In this document: positions 1-13,900 of the stretch, in pieces
Layout: every line of letters begins with the position of its first letter
Position numbering within the stretch: position 1 is the stretch's first letter
Assembly: GCA_022495005.1 (NCBI GenBank)
Contig: JAGYXB010002073.1
Location: 1-64,000, forward strand
Direction of reading: 5' to 3'
DNA: 64,000 nucleotides
Source: Rhyacophila brunnea
Lineage: Eukaryota; Arthropoda; Insecta; Trichoptera; Rhyacophilidae
The notes under the pieces: model-generated
What the model was told of the DNA's origin: nothing
The model's database searches: none
The model's input: the letters and a program-made list of their open reading frames with translations, nothing else
Program-made: the position numbers and the translations under genes

Positions 1-102
1 AAGTCAATATAATTTGATCTAATTTTATGCGAGGTAATCAGTCAAAGTGGCGTATCAGTGTAGTAAAAAGTGCATAGTTGTAAAACGTATACTCTACTAC
101 AC

Positions 103-846
103 AGGTTCTCAAACTTATTTCGACCACCGCCCACTTTGAGATTAAAAAAAAATCTAGTGCCCCTCATATTTTTTAACTTACCTTTTTACATTACCATCTG
201 TTGCGTATCTTAAAAACAGTTATTGCAAATATAATTTTTAAACATGCATTATTATATGGATAGGATAGATAGGGTGTGACCCATATCATATTTCTGATAT
301 AAAAGAATATTTCAATGAGAGGAAATAAAAATCATACTTAATCATATGTAGAAGTATTTTTATTAACATTAAAATAAGGCTTTGAATTTAAAACTTATCT
401 AATGTGAAGGATGAACCTGATGCATTTCGACGAGTTTGTTAATATCAGGCTCGAACTCACTTAAAAACAGCCGATTTCTCGAATCGATCGAAAATTTTTG
501 TATGAAAAAAAATATCGGAAATCACAGAATTTTATTTAGTTAACTTAACCATGGACTAAGTACATGAAATATAAAGCTACATCCAAATTATTACATGCGT
601 AAGCGACTAATTTTACCGTCTATATGGGACTCTAAGCATTCGAGTAGTAAATCGCATCTCAAGTGGTGTCATGTCTAGATTCCGTCGGATTTTTATAGAT
701 AGAATATGTCTGCCGTCGCCCCTCTAGATTTCATTAAAGCCCCCTAATTTTATTTGAGTCTTCTACTGCCCCCTGAAAGCCTCCACCGCCCACAAGGGGG
801 CGTTATCACCCACTTTGAGAAAGACTACTATTCTACAATATTTATT
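103..846. mobile_element. Degenerate hAT-like element
   Basis: The left end reads caggttctcaaacttattt and the right end cccactttgagaaagacta, whose complement begins tagtctttctcaaagtggg. Inside are typical hAT subterminal motifs (ccaccgcccac on the left, ccaccgcccacaagggggcg on the right). Flanks ctactaca and ctattcta are only a weak target-duplication match. No transposase frame was seen inside. Confidence 0.5.
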
Positions 847-1330
847 GTCCTGATAAAAAAAATGCGAAAGGTGAGAACAACCGGCCACTGTGAGTCAACG
901 CAAAACGGCATATCGTGGACATATGGCGTTCTTCTCCCTTCGTGTCCATGCGAGAGATGCGTTTAGACTTTGGCCAATCGTGCCATGGCCATCTTGATGG
1001 CCGCGTATGGCGATTGGTTTCAAACACATCGTCGACGGTGCAGCCGGTCGGATCGAGCGGATATACCATCGCGAATAGTGCAGTTTCCTCGGTACCACAT
1101 TCCCAGTTTCGAGGATCATCGCAGTATCCCTACTTCTTCATATTGTCCATGATCCTAGTTACCTACTCGCTTAGAGGCGGGGATTCTTCTGGCTGGGAAA
1201 CATCGGTGACTGGACCGGGATTCGACAAGAGGAGGACTTGTTCTGGCACGACACGATGGAAGAAGTCTGTTAGAGTTGGAAAGAGCCGTGAAAGTCTGAG
1301 AATATTTGTGAAATAAGCTGTTATATTGAT
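842..1330. other. GC-rich segment with unexplained open frames
   Basis: This stretch is distinctly richer in GC than its surroundings and keeps overlapping frames open on both strands. On the - strand one frame runs about 95 codons without a stop (1123 down to 842) and contains ECGTEETALFAMVYPLDPTG and CTVDDVFETN. On the + strand a 133-codon frame starts at 915. I do not recognise a family for either. It could be an eroded transposon coding fragment or simply GC-rich non-coding DNA; no splice structure was established. Confidence 0.25.
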
Positions 1331-1396
1331 AATAAATAATTTTCCATGCAACATTTTTCGGCGCAGTATTTTGCAGATACCAATCGGATGCAGATT

Positions 1397-1765
1397 TTAA
1401 GGCTATACTTCAGCTGAGGCATTGTCTAAAAAGATCGTGAGTGGGCGATGCGCGGAATGTGCAAATGACACGAGCCGAACGAAATATAATTTGTCATAAA
1501 AATTCAACATGCGTCCTTTTAATGTTATATTCGTAATAATAATAGTATATTCATTGACAAGTTTTCTTTTTCACGTACATGCGGAACGTTTTTTAGTAAT
1601 CTTTACACGATTTAAGAATATATTCCTCCGACGCCATCACAAAACAAATTGACGTGCTCACACCTCGACGGTCAGTCTCCGATTGGCGACGACTGCGAAA
1701 TTTTGTTCCACCTACTGTTGAAAATTATTTGCGTTTCACTTATGTATGCTCTTAGATGTAACATG
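1397..1765 (+). repeat. Dispersed ~370-bp repeat, copy 1 (Rab23 intron)
   Basis: Diverged copy of 52738-53132 in the same orientation. Shared landmarks: taaggctata, gtctaaaaagatcgtg, gccgaacgaaatataatttg, atattcattgaca, ctttacacgat, ccatcac.aaacaaattgac and gttgaaaattatttgc. It stops about 25 bp before the Rab23 acceptor at 1789. No terminal inverted repeat or coding frame was recognised, so its class is unknown. Confidence 0.8.
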
Positions 1766-1789
1766 ATGTTTCGGTTTTGTCTACTGCAG

Positions 1790-1911
1790 GTGGTGATAGT
1801 CGGCAACGGCGGAGTCGGAAAGTCCAGCATGATCCAGCGATATTGCAAGGGAACTTTCACCAGAGAGTACAAGAAGACCATCGGCGTGGACTTCCTCGAG
1901 AGACAGATTGA
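1790..1911 (+). CDS. Rab23: Rab23 exon: P-loop and switch I
   Basis: Acceptor is ctactgcag and the exon opens in phase 0 with VVIVGNGGVGKSS. It ends after the two bases GA before donor gtaaat (phase 2). It carries the P-loop GNGGVGKSS and the effector-loop threonine in TIGVDF. The reading frame open upstream of 1790 is intron, because the sequence there is a dispersed repeat (see 1397-1765). Confidence 0.95.
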
Positions 1912-4900
1912 GTAAATATTTTTCCACCTCCTTCCTTCGAACTGTGCAATGATCTGAATGAGTAATATCTAAATAGAATCAGAACTAGACCCAACTAAAA
2001 GATTTCATACGATACCTGCCTATGTCTATTATTAAGGGAAGATAATCCTTGGGTAGGTAGGTACTAAATCTAACTCTGGTTAAGGGAGGACATGCTCAGC
2101 GTAGGTCAAAATGGAGCTTTTGTTCTATTTTAAAAGCATGATCCTGGACATACCTTAAACGTTGTAGATAATCTATTTGTATAATTTGAAGCCTTATTAT
2201 CCTTTATATTTATTTTAAACATTTGATGACTGCATAAAGTATTTTTATAACATAAAATAGTATTCTTTTAAACCTCTCGCTCTAATGTTTTAGAATATAG
2301 TCATATTTCGGTACATAACTGTGCAGTGGTGTTAAGATTTTTACATTTATTAATTTTTAAACGCATTTATAAAACCATTAGTATAATTTATTACGAGATA
2401 ATTTTTGTAAAATATTCACGATAAAAAATTATATTGATAATCTCTGTGATCCCAAGTTTGACAAGAATTAGGCATTTTATTATTCAAAAAATCGGCAAGA
2501 TTAACACATTTGAAGATAATTCTAAAGATACTAATTATAAACTATGTCTTTGACCATTCAAGTGTGATAAACATCCTATGAATAATGATTGCTTTATTAT
2601 AATTATTGACCTAAGAATAAGGTAGTATTTTTTTTTGAAATACGCCATTTCTTTTGTCATCCCCCAGTGGTTAAGCTACAACATACATAACATGTTTAAA
2701 ATAAATATAAAGGACAAATAAGGCTTCAAAATTATATAAATAGATTATCTACAACGTTTAAGGTATGTCCAGGATCGTGCTTTGAAAATAGAAAAAAAGC
2801 TCCATTTTGACCCACGCTGAGCACGTCCGCCCTTAATGATTATGATATTTTATTATAATACATTATTTTATTCGTCGGAGTACGCTTATCTTTCAAGTAC
2901 GGTCGAACTCGATACTGTGGATTAAATTCGCGGACAAAATTTTCATACCAGAATTTTCGATTCCAGCATCGGTGGTGAAAAGAAATGTAATATTCATTAT
3001 TAATTATGAATGCCTATGTCTTTTTTGCTGACATAGAAAATCTTTACAAACTATATTAAATTGTACGTCTAGTTTGATTTCGTTATGCTTTAGCAGGTAA
3101 ATCATTAGTAGTTATGTATCTATACTTTTTACACCTCCACAATCGCAAAAAAAAAATCACACGTACGTAAATCAAAACTTGCTATCGACACGATTTAAAC
3201 TTTTGTCTCCACTATCATAACTGAAGGGAATAGTGTCTGAAATATTTTTAATATAGAAAAAAAATAGTCCCCCATGGGACATCACTGTATATACTTCTGT
3301 GTTCCACAAACATAGATTATCTCAGAGCATACTCATGCAACAGCTACATAATACCCCGATTTGAAAATTTTCAATTCCGTGATTTCGGGATGAACAAATT
3401 CAGCAAGATCTTAGGATTCCGAGACTACCCGACACCTGTTTCAAGACTTCCTGTTTGATTTATCCGCGCGATTTCTCAATTGAAGGCTGGACGGAGAAGA
3501 AGTCCGGCTGATGCTGTGGGACACGGCGGGGCAGGAGGAGTTCGACGCCATCACGAAGGCGTACTACCGCGGCGCTCAGGCGTGCGTCTTGGCCTTCTCT
3601 ACCACCGACCGCGACTCCTTCCACGCCGCGCACTCCTGGAAACTTAAAGTAACTCTTCATTCATTATTCGCAACCTTATAACAAAATCAATTACACTCAT
3701 ATTATTAATTCAAGTAAAACATAATGTATTCTACCAATTAATTATAACTGACTTATATCATCGGCTTCTAAGGAAAAGTGACCAGTCTTGATCGTCATTA
3801 GATACCTAATGTAGATTAATTAGGTACAATATAATGGGTGAATAGAAACAAAACCTGGACAAACGACTCAAGCAACTTATCTACTGAGAGAGTTCTGAGT
3901 TCGATCCCGGTGAGGACACACTATGTAGGTGTGTTTTTTTCTCAAAACCTGGGTGTTTGTGATTGTTCAAAATTACTAACAACCACCTTGTACGAAAAAG
4001 CAAGGACATGGACACAATGCTTACGGGCCCTTAATTAATTTTGTAATTAACGTGTTAATTTGCATTTGAAAAGTAATTAGCAAAAACACAATTTTGTGCA
4101 GCCCGTAAGCATTGGGTTAATAATTCTAAAAAAAACTTATCTACTAGCAGTTGGCACCAATCGCACTACAAATTTCCGTGTTATTTTTTTTCTCAATAAT
4201 CCACGTAAATTTAAATAAAACTTTGTCTTTGATGTGTGTGGATTGCAAACTGACCGTTAGAAAATTTTGATACGAGATTATATCACCAAATAGAAAAAAG
4301 ATAATAACTGACTACATTGTGTGTGAAGTTGGAATTGAAATAATTACAAGATAAAAAGAACTTTTCATATACATATATAATGTTCCGTTGAATCATATAA
4401 ACTTGACAATTCTATGTATTAATAATTTAGGACAAATAATGCCTTATTTGTCCTAAATCATTTTTTTGCTATTTTGCAACAAACAAACAAACAAACATAG
4501 AATACTGAAATATCATTTTGATTTACATAGTAACGCACGTATATATAGTATTAATAATTTAGTTGCTAGGACCACCCCCTTAGGAACCAATAATAGTGGA
4601 TTGGATTACGGATTTCTTCCGAAATAACTTTTCATACAAAACAGAATTAACTGAAAATTAATTCAATTCCACTTAAAGATGGCTAAAAGTATTAGAAGAA
4701 TGCATTGGCGTCGTGTTCTGATATATTCTAAAAGTTTCAAATGTCTAGCTAGACGGGAAGTTAGTTAAAATCGATTGCAAGATTTGTACTGGATAAACAA
4801 CCACCGGACAAACAAGAATACGAGCTGAGAATAACGTGGTAAAAAAAAAACAAATCATACTCTCAGCAAACAGCAGTTTTTTAGTGTCAGTTCACTGTGT

Positions 4901-7900
4901 ACACGTCTCTATGCATCCCACAAGTCTTTGATCACCCCAATCTCGTCTCTATGCACCCCTGTGTTTTATTTTAATTGATGTTTTTCAACCAAGAATAATA
5001 ATTGACAGTTAACATCATTACTTAAACAAGTCTTTTCGGAGGTTAGATTATTTTCTTAAATTAAAATATTTCTTAAAATGGTTTCAGAGTGGGTCGATTG
5101 TTTCGGCCGTAGTTACTAATTGAAGTATCTACAGGTTATATTGTTCAGACTGACTTGACTGTGCATGCCGACATACTGCATGTACTTTGATTTGCCCGAG
5201 TTATAGATATATTTTACTGAAGTGATGGAGAATAATTAAGATCCGCCTATATTCTTTTTATTTAAAAATAATTACAAGATAAAAAGAACATTTTATATAA
5301 AACGTTTTTAAATTTTCTGTTGAATTATTATGCTCAATATGGTCAAACTTGTACTTGATATGAAGTAAATAAAAAACAAACAAACAAACAAATAAATATA
5401 GAATACTGACATTGCATTTTGATTTCCATAGTAACGCACGTATATATTAATAATTTAGTTGCTAGGACCACCCTCTTAGCAACCAATAATAGTCTTTTAC
5501 TTTTACGGATTTTTCTGAAATAACTTTCCAAACAAAACAGAATTAACTGAAAATGAATTCAATTCTGCTTAAAGATGGCTAAAAGTATTAATATAATGCA
5601 TTGGCAACGTGTTCTGATATATTCTATAAGTTTTAAATGTCTAGCTAGTCGGGAAGTTAGTTAAAAATCGATTGCAAGATTTGTACTGGACAAACAAGAA
5701 TACGAGCTAATAAAAACATTGTAATAAAATAATAAGGTCTGTTTTTCTTACTACCGTATTACTTAGCTTGTACCCTGTTCTTTTGTTTGTTTGAAAAAGA
5801 TAGAAGCATCGTCAACGTGAATGTATTGCACTGTTGCTATGCTTTTTGTAATGTTCACCAATGTGTAATAAATATCGTTGTCTACTAATCTTCCTATATG
5901 CCGTGAAAAATGATGCTGAGTTTAATGGAAAAACAAGCGCCTCGAAATAATAATTATTCATCCACGTAAATATTAATAATGCAAGCGATCTCTATATTAT
6001 AATATTACACAAGCATCTTTGGTTGGTAAAGAAGCGAAAATTTTGATTAAGAGTAGCGATGCAATAAGAATAACAATTATTTTGGATACGTATCAATTCC
6101 ATTCTGAATTCTGATTGTATTTTTATTGTTGAATTTTAATAACCAATGATAGACAATGATATAAATTATTCACCGATTCTGTTACGAGTTACCAACCTAC
6201 TTACTCACAAAGATTTATATTATTGTTTTCCGGTCAAGAAACGCATTGAAGATGTGAAAGGTTTTCAGATACTTTTTACCACGTTTTTCTTAGCTAATCG
6301 AGATCTAAAAAAAATATCAAACCTGGAGGATTTGCATTCAAATAATAATAATTACAAGATAAAAAGAACTTTTTATATACCACGTTTTTAAATTTTCTGT
6401 AGAATCATATAAACTTGACAATTCTATGAATTAATAATTTAGGACAAATCATTTTTTTGCTATCTTGCAACAAACAAACAAAATATAGAATACTGAAATG
6501 TCATTTTGATTTCTATAGTAACGCATGTCATAGGACCTTCCTAGGACCACCCCCTTAGCAACCAATAATAGTGGATTGGATTACGGATTTCTTCCGAAAT
6601 AACTTTTTATACAAAACAGAATTAACTGAAAATGAATTCAATTCTACTTAAAGATGGCTAAAAGTATTAGAAGAATGCATTGGCATCGTGTTCTGATATA
6701 TTCTAAAAGTTTCAAATGTCTAGTTAGTCGGGAAGTTATTTAAAAATCGATTGCAAGATTTGTACTGGATAAATAACCACCAGATAAACAAGAATACGGG
6801 CTAATAAAAACGTTATAAAAATGCATTTTACTTTAAATTACCTGCATAATTTCTACTGAATCGGACATCTACAGTTTGTACCTTTATACGATATTAATTT
6901 TAAATACTTAACTAAAATTAAAAGTTAAGTTTCATTATTAATAATGCGATTATCATTGAAATCGTCTGGAATAATTATTATTCTGTAGACTCTGTATCTC
7001 CAGGTTCATTTCAAAGTTAATACTTCTCTGCCATTTTTCTGAGAGCAGGTTTTATATATAATATGTTTATCAGTGGCGAAGGGTAGATGTAGGATGTAAG
7101 GATCCGATATAAATAGTGGATACTAAACCTTGTCAGTTAAACGTATTTTTTGCAATGAACTAAGACTACAGTGTGTAGATGGTGTTTAAATTTCAATTAA
7201 ACACTGCCTAATCCAAGCCATAGTAAATAATAGTTTAAAAAATGTTCGTTTATCTACAAAATATCTAAAATGATGGCATTAACCATACATAATTTTAGAT
7301 ATTTTATAAAAAGAAGAATATTTTTAATCGATTAGGTATGGTTTGGTATAGGCAAGGGTTAATGACTTAAAAAAAGCTAGTCAAAATTATCTGTAATATG
7401 TATTCTTAATTCAACAAATAATACAAATAAGTATGACTGAAAAAGTGTGTACTATTTTTTCGGATCGCCCATAGCATATATAAACTATTATGGTTTGTTA
7501 AGGTAGGGTTTAATTGAATTTTCAAAACTAACTAGCACTATCGTATATAATGCTGACCTCTACGGGCTGTACGAAGATTGCAGTGCAGTTTAATCAATTA
7601 CGATTGGGAGACTGCGATGGCTAGGTCATGTGCACCGTATGAATGACAATGAACCGGCAAAGAGAGTGATGTCCAGCAATCCAATAGGGCGTAGATGAAG
7701 AGGCAGGCCAAAGATTCGCTGGTTGGATGGAGCTGCCAGTGACTGCCGTATTCTGGGGGTACCGAATTGGAAAGCGGCCACACTGGATAGGGACAGGTGG
7801 AGGGAGCTGTTGGAGGAGGCCAGGACCCACACCTGGTTGTCGCGCCCCTGATGATGATGAACTAGCACTATCTGCAAATTGTATTCTTAGTTCAATGAAA

Positions 7901-10900
7901 ACAAATAATTATGACTGACAATGTTTAGTATGCACTAGTTATGTCGAATCTTAACAGCTTACCTCCACCCCTCACCACTGATGTTTATAAATTTTCACAA
8001 AAAAATAAAATAAAAAAAAGTTGGATGTGTGTGTTTTTTTTCTTCATGGATAAGTAGATATCTATGTGTTGAAGTGAAAACTATTTCTAAATAGTTGTAT
8101 ACTTAAGTATATTAATGTCATTTGCAATCTTGTTTTCTTCTGCCTCTCGATCGCATGACTGGTAATCCAGTCACTGCATGTCTCAGATAATATCGATCAT
8201 AAATTGACACGTGTGTTTGCATACATTTCAGGTGGAAAATGAATGCGGCGACATTCCAACGGTCATCGTCCAAAACAAAATTGATTTAATGGACCAAAGC
8301 GTTGTTGGGCCGTAAGTATTTTTTATTTGCCCGTCACTACTAGTTAAGTCGCTCGTATTCGTATGTAGGTGCTCTGTCTTCATTCTGCCAAAGAATCGTA
8401 ACCGTGAACAGCATATCAGGAGTAGGTTATTATTTGGGATCTTCACAATGGAGACAATTAATTGTGATCAGTTCTTTAATCACACTGTATTATTATTATT
8501 TTTTTTTTATATATAGTTTATGTTGAATGCAATAGTTTCTGGAATGGTTGGAACCATAGATGTAAAAAATATACCTAATCATTTATAAGAATTTGGCTCT
8601 ATTCTATAAAATCAGTTTTAGCGACCTGTCTTTTGCCGTTAGGTATATTCGTGTCGTATGTACGTCTAGATATGTATATACTATGAGGAATGTGGCCCTG
8701 GGATATTCCTTTATCTATATTAATGTCGGTATATGCAAGTTTATCCAACTTAGTATAGGTATACGTAGTATATAAACAGTAAATTAATATATAATGTTTG
8801 AGGCTTTCACGGTTGTTTTTTTTATCTTAGTAGATTTTTGGGTTTCCACCGTGTGTTCTTCTTTCTTCTTTACTCGACGTTTCGGGCTCGTTGCAGAGGC
8901 CATTATCAAGAGATGATATGTTTTATGATGAAATTAAGTGTAGGTAAGGTAGGGCAACGACCCCAAAACGTCGAGGAAAGAAGGAAGGACACACGGTGGA
9001 AACCCAAAAATCTACTACGATAGTAAATTACTATTTTTATACGCACGTAGGGCAGAGTGGAGGTTATATTAACAGGGGGTTTTTATGAGTTGTTTGCAAT
9101 AAAATACGTCCAACCCATTGTGTATGTTCCTCGGATCAAAGACAGATTAAAAAGAACAGTACGCCAATTCGACTTCGCAACTGCGGCTTCAGTGAGAAGT
9201 AGACACTCTGCCACTACTCCGCCATGGGGTAAAAATCATATAATATAATCGTTATCTGTTGCAATTCAGACATAAGATGCCTTATGTCGAAATCCAGGTC
9301 GCTAAAATTGATGAACATGGTAAAGTAGAAAACCTAGAAAAAATAGAGTTCAAATCCAATTTCCATGAAACATCTACTCTGAGATAACTGTTAACGGGAG
9401 TATTAATATTAAATAAAAACATATGGTCAGAGAGCATGGCCCCCACATCCTGAATTGACCCCCCCCTACCTATCACGAAGGTTAAAGGCAGTCTGACGCT
9501 CTACAGTGGTGTTTTCTAAATGGTGTTCGACGTCAATAAAAATTCAGTGTATTTTTAGCAATTTTTAACACATTTAATTATGGAGTTGTCGAGTATCAAC
9601 AAACAATAACCAAAAATTGCATCGCACAACCATACTTATATTTTAAAATGGTAATAACCCCGAAGTAAAATAGCGCTTTTTTTACTATTAGGGCATATTT
9701 AAGATGTGTGTTTATCTCGATTATGTGGTCGACCCGCCACTCCTGGCCCCCCTGAACCCGGGCCCCTAGGCTAGAGCCCTGTCAGCCCCCTCCCTTATTG
9801 GGGCCATGTCAGAGAGTGTTGCAACGGAATGGCTATTTCGAGTTGTAACATAATATGACAATCTGTCGCATAGTTTGTTTGCATATTCATTATATTAATT
9901 ATTAATTGAAGAACTTGTCATTTTGTACTGGCTCGATTTGAAGGGACGAAGCCGAGCTGCTGGCCCGCTCGCTGGGCTGCCGACTGATGCGGGCGTCTGT
10001 CAAGGAGGACGTCAACGTGGGCGCCGTCTTCCGCCATCTCGCGGCGCGATGTCTCGCCGATCTGCACCGTCAGGACGAGGAAGCGGACCTCGCTGAACCC
10101 CGACGCCATATTGCTATCAGTCAGTAACATACTGTTCATTTCTTAATTTATTGAGGCCGCCCTATGGTTTGCCCACAGATTTATAGACACACATAACAGA
10201 AGTGATAGAAAAAATGTTATGTCACATTCTATGAGATTTTGCGTGGGTACAATTAATACATCGTATTACGAAATCATGTTTTTGCCAAGAAATCATTTGC
10301 ACAGAAATAAAAAAAAAATATAGGAGTTCATAGGTGACAATATATTAATAATTACAAGATAAAAAGAACTTTGTAAATACGTTTTTAAATTTTCTGTTGA
10401 ATCATATAAACTTGATTTGACTAGCTTAAACGATCAAAAAAATTTGTACTTGATAGAAATAATACTGAAATGTCATATTGACTTCCATAGTAACGCACGT
10501 ATATATTAATAATTTAGTTGCTAGGACCCCAGACCCCTAGCAACCAATAATGGTGTCGAAATAACTTTTCATACAAAACAGAATTAACTGAAAATTCAAT
10601 TCTACTTAAAGATGCCTAAAAGTATTTAAAAAATGCATTGGCATCGTGTTCTGATATATGCTAAAAGTTTCAAATGTCTAACTAGTCGGGAAGTTAGTTA
10701 AAATCGATTGCAAGATTTGTACTGGATAAACAACCACCGGACAAACAAGAATACGAGCTGAGAAAAACGTGATAAAAAAAACAAATCACATTCTCAGCAA
10801 ACAGCAGTTTTTTAGTGTCAGTTCACTGTGTACACGTCTCATGCATCCCACAAGTCTTTGATCACCCCAATCTCGCCTCTATGCACCCCTGTGTTTTATT

Positions 10901-13900
10901 TTAATCGATGTTTTTCAACCAAGAATAATAATTATTGACAGTTACTAAATCACTACTTAAACAATTAAAAATCGATTGCAAGATTTGTACCGGACAAAGA
11001 ACCACCGGACATATAAGAATACGAGCTAAGAAAAACGTTGTTAAATATGGTTACCCACCAACCTCTTTTGTTTTTTTACAAAATAAATGGATCTGTTTGA
11101 TTTGTTGTAAGACCTCTAAAATTTAAAATAATAATCGATAGTAAAGAAAAATACTCATTATAATAATAATGTCAATTTATTAAATGGATTACAATATTTT
11201 TCTCCATTGAACATTATGCACTGTAAAAAGTTGCACGTAGTAGCATTAGTATCCAGTAAACTTATTAAGTGTAGGTACTGAAAAAAATATTCCAATACTA
11301 CACGACACTAAAAACGACATAATAACAGCAGCAGCGAAACTATTCCACGCGAAAGAATTGTATATAATGTGGATTGTGGATCATCCAGGAAAACAAGTCC
11401 TTTAGGCTACGTTTACATTTACACTGACCTATATTCTTATTTGTCCGGTGGTTGTTTATTCAATACAAATCTTGCAATCGATTTTTAACTAACTTCCCGA
11501 CTAGCTAGACATTTGAAACTTTTCGAATATATCAGAACACGATGCCAATGCATTATTTTAATACTTTTAGCCATCTTTAAGTATAATTGAATTCATTTTC
11601 AGTTAATTCTGTTTTGTATGAAAAGTTATTTCGGAAGTAATCCGTAATCCAATCCACTATTATTAGTTGCTAAGTGGGTGGTCCTACCAACTAAATTATT
11701 AATATATACGTGCGTTACTATGGAAATCAAAATGACATTTCAGTACTTATTCTATATTTGTTTGTTTGTTTTTTTATTTAATTCATATCAAGTACAAGTT
11801 TGAGCATATTCAGCATAGTAATTCAACAGAAAATTTAAAAACGTTGTGTATAAAAAGTTCTTTTTATCTTGTAATTATTTACTGTGTTTTCCAACGTTAA
11901 ATTGAAAAGAAATTTGGCTAGAGGGTCTCTGTATCTGACATCACATTAAAAAAAATGAGACAAATACACACTACTAGTGGTTTCCAAACTTTATGTTACT
12001 ATGGCCCAAAATTAAAAAAAAAGTTTTGGCACCCCCCTATTTCATAAAATAATAGGTACAAGTACATTTTTAAATGGTAAATACATGTATTTTTTACACG
12101 AAGTAATAAAGGATTAATGGTGAAACTTTTCATGCACCCTTCGATCTAGTACGCGCCCACCAGTTTGTAAACCGCTATTTTACTGTCTACATCAGTGGTT
12201 CCCAAAGTTAACTGGGCTCCGACCCATCTAACAAAAAATTCCAAACTTGGGACCCACCTCTTAGCTGTCTTAGAGAAAAGAGGGCGTACATATTGGTAAT
12301 GCTCAGATTCCCTAGTGGCGAGTCTAATGCCTAACAATAAAGTCTAACTACTTAATGCTGTCTTATTTGTTCTAATTGAAATAAAAAATATATTTTTTAC
12401 AAGTGTTACCAATATGAATGAAAGACTGTTGAAATAAGAAACACAACTTAAATAAAAAAAATATTACTTAAATACCTACACCTGCAAGGTTTTTTTACAA
12501 AGTTATTTCAATGGGAAGGATGTATTTTTTTCTTATTTTCCTTCATTACAGTTTTAGCATCAACTTCAACTTTAGTTACTTTTAATCGCAGTGAGTTTGA
12601 TATATCTAACTTATTTCGGATTTAGTTTTAATGTTAACCATAGCCGAAAATCTGACCTCACATAGATATGAGGTAGTAAAGAGGAGGAGGACTTTCATAG
12701 CTTCATCGAACAGGCAAGGATAATTATCAGCAACTGAGAGCCAGAATTTTGTTAACTGTTTACGATTGAAACTATTTTTCAGTGACGTATCTTCTGATAT
12801 ATCAATGAGTTCTTCACTTCCTTTTGTTGAAATACTAGTTGGTAAGTCGTCTTGAAATGGGTTACAAATCCAACGCAACGAATCAAACTTTTTCATCTCT
12901 TCCCCAAAATAGTCGTCAAAGTTATTTTTATTAACAGTGATAAATGACTGGAAATTTCAGACAGTACGTTCATCTAGGCTGCACTTGGTTTTCAATAATA
13001 AAAGTATTATTATTTTATTATTATTTTTTATAATTCATGTATACAGTGGCGAGGGCATAGTTTGGGAAACCATGGTCTACATAATATTATTTACATTACG
13101 TTTTACAGTGCCCGCCTGTTTACGCGATCACATGCATGTCCGATGGGGCGATCGCAGGATAAACTTTGGTCGATCGCTTCAAAGGAATTGCCCATAGGAA
13201 TCGAGTCTCGACAATAATTATAAGCGTATAATTATATTCAGTCGTAATTAAATATGTTTTAGTTGGGATTTTGAAGAGGAAGCATTGACCATTTCAATTT
13301 ATATTTCCTTAATCGACTTACGTGGTAATCGTTGTCATGCTTACCTAATTTGTATTACATAACTCACTACCTGTATTAGGAGTAAAAAAAGAAGACAAGT
13401 TATGATTCCCCGCGATTTAAGCTGAGACGTAGTTTTCCCTTAACGTCGCGCAGTAGTCTCTTTGTACAGTAGGAGAATAGTTTGAAAATGAAGGCAATGA
13501 GTGCCCAAAAGAAGACCGAGACGAATGAGAAACTCGGTGAAATGTAATACGCTTGTTTTAGTTGAAGAATGAAAATGGAAGAGTGTGGTAGATCACTGTC
13601 AGTTTTGATCAAGGCCTGAACAAAAACGATGTATGAGTGCGAGTGAGAAAGTATTCGGCACCCTTACAATTTCTGCGACACGCGCTAGAGTAAGATAAAA
13701 GGTCTACATAAGTGTGAGCCAGTTTCAAAAAATATCGCCATCAAATCGGGGCGAAACGCTTCACATAGCGTCGATTAACATAAAGTCAGTGGTAAATATT
13801 TTTAGTTAATAAGGTAGAAAAGATAGTTCTGTGTGTTGTCTTAAAATTTGGTAGCCGTACTGATAAGCATGAAGATGGTATTACGTTTCATAGGTAAGTT

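Noticed and set aside
3460..3660. 66-codon - strand frame
   Set aside because: Antisense of the Rab23 switch II exon.
9918..10139. 73-codon - strand frame over the Rab23 exon
   Set aside because: It is the antisense of the GC-rich exon 9944-10119, whose + strand product clearly matches Rab23.
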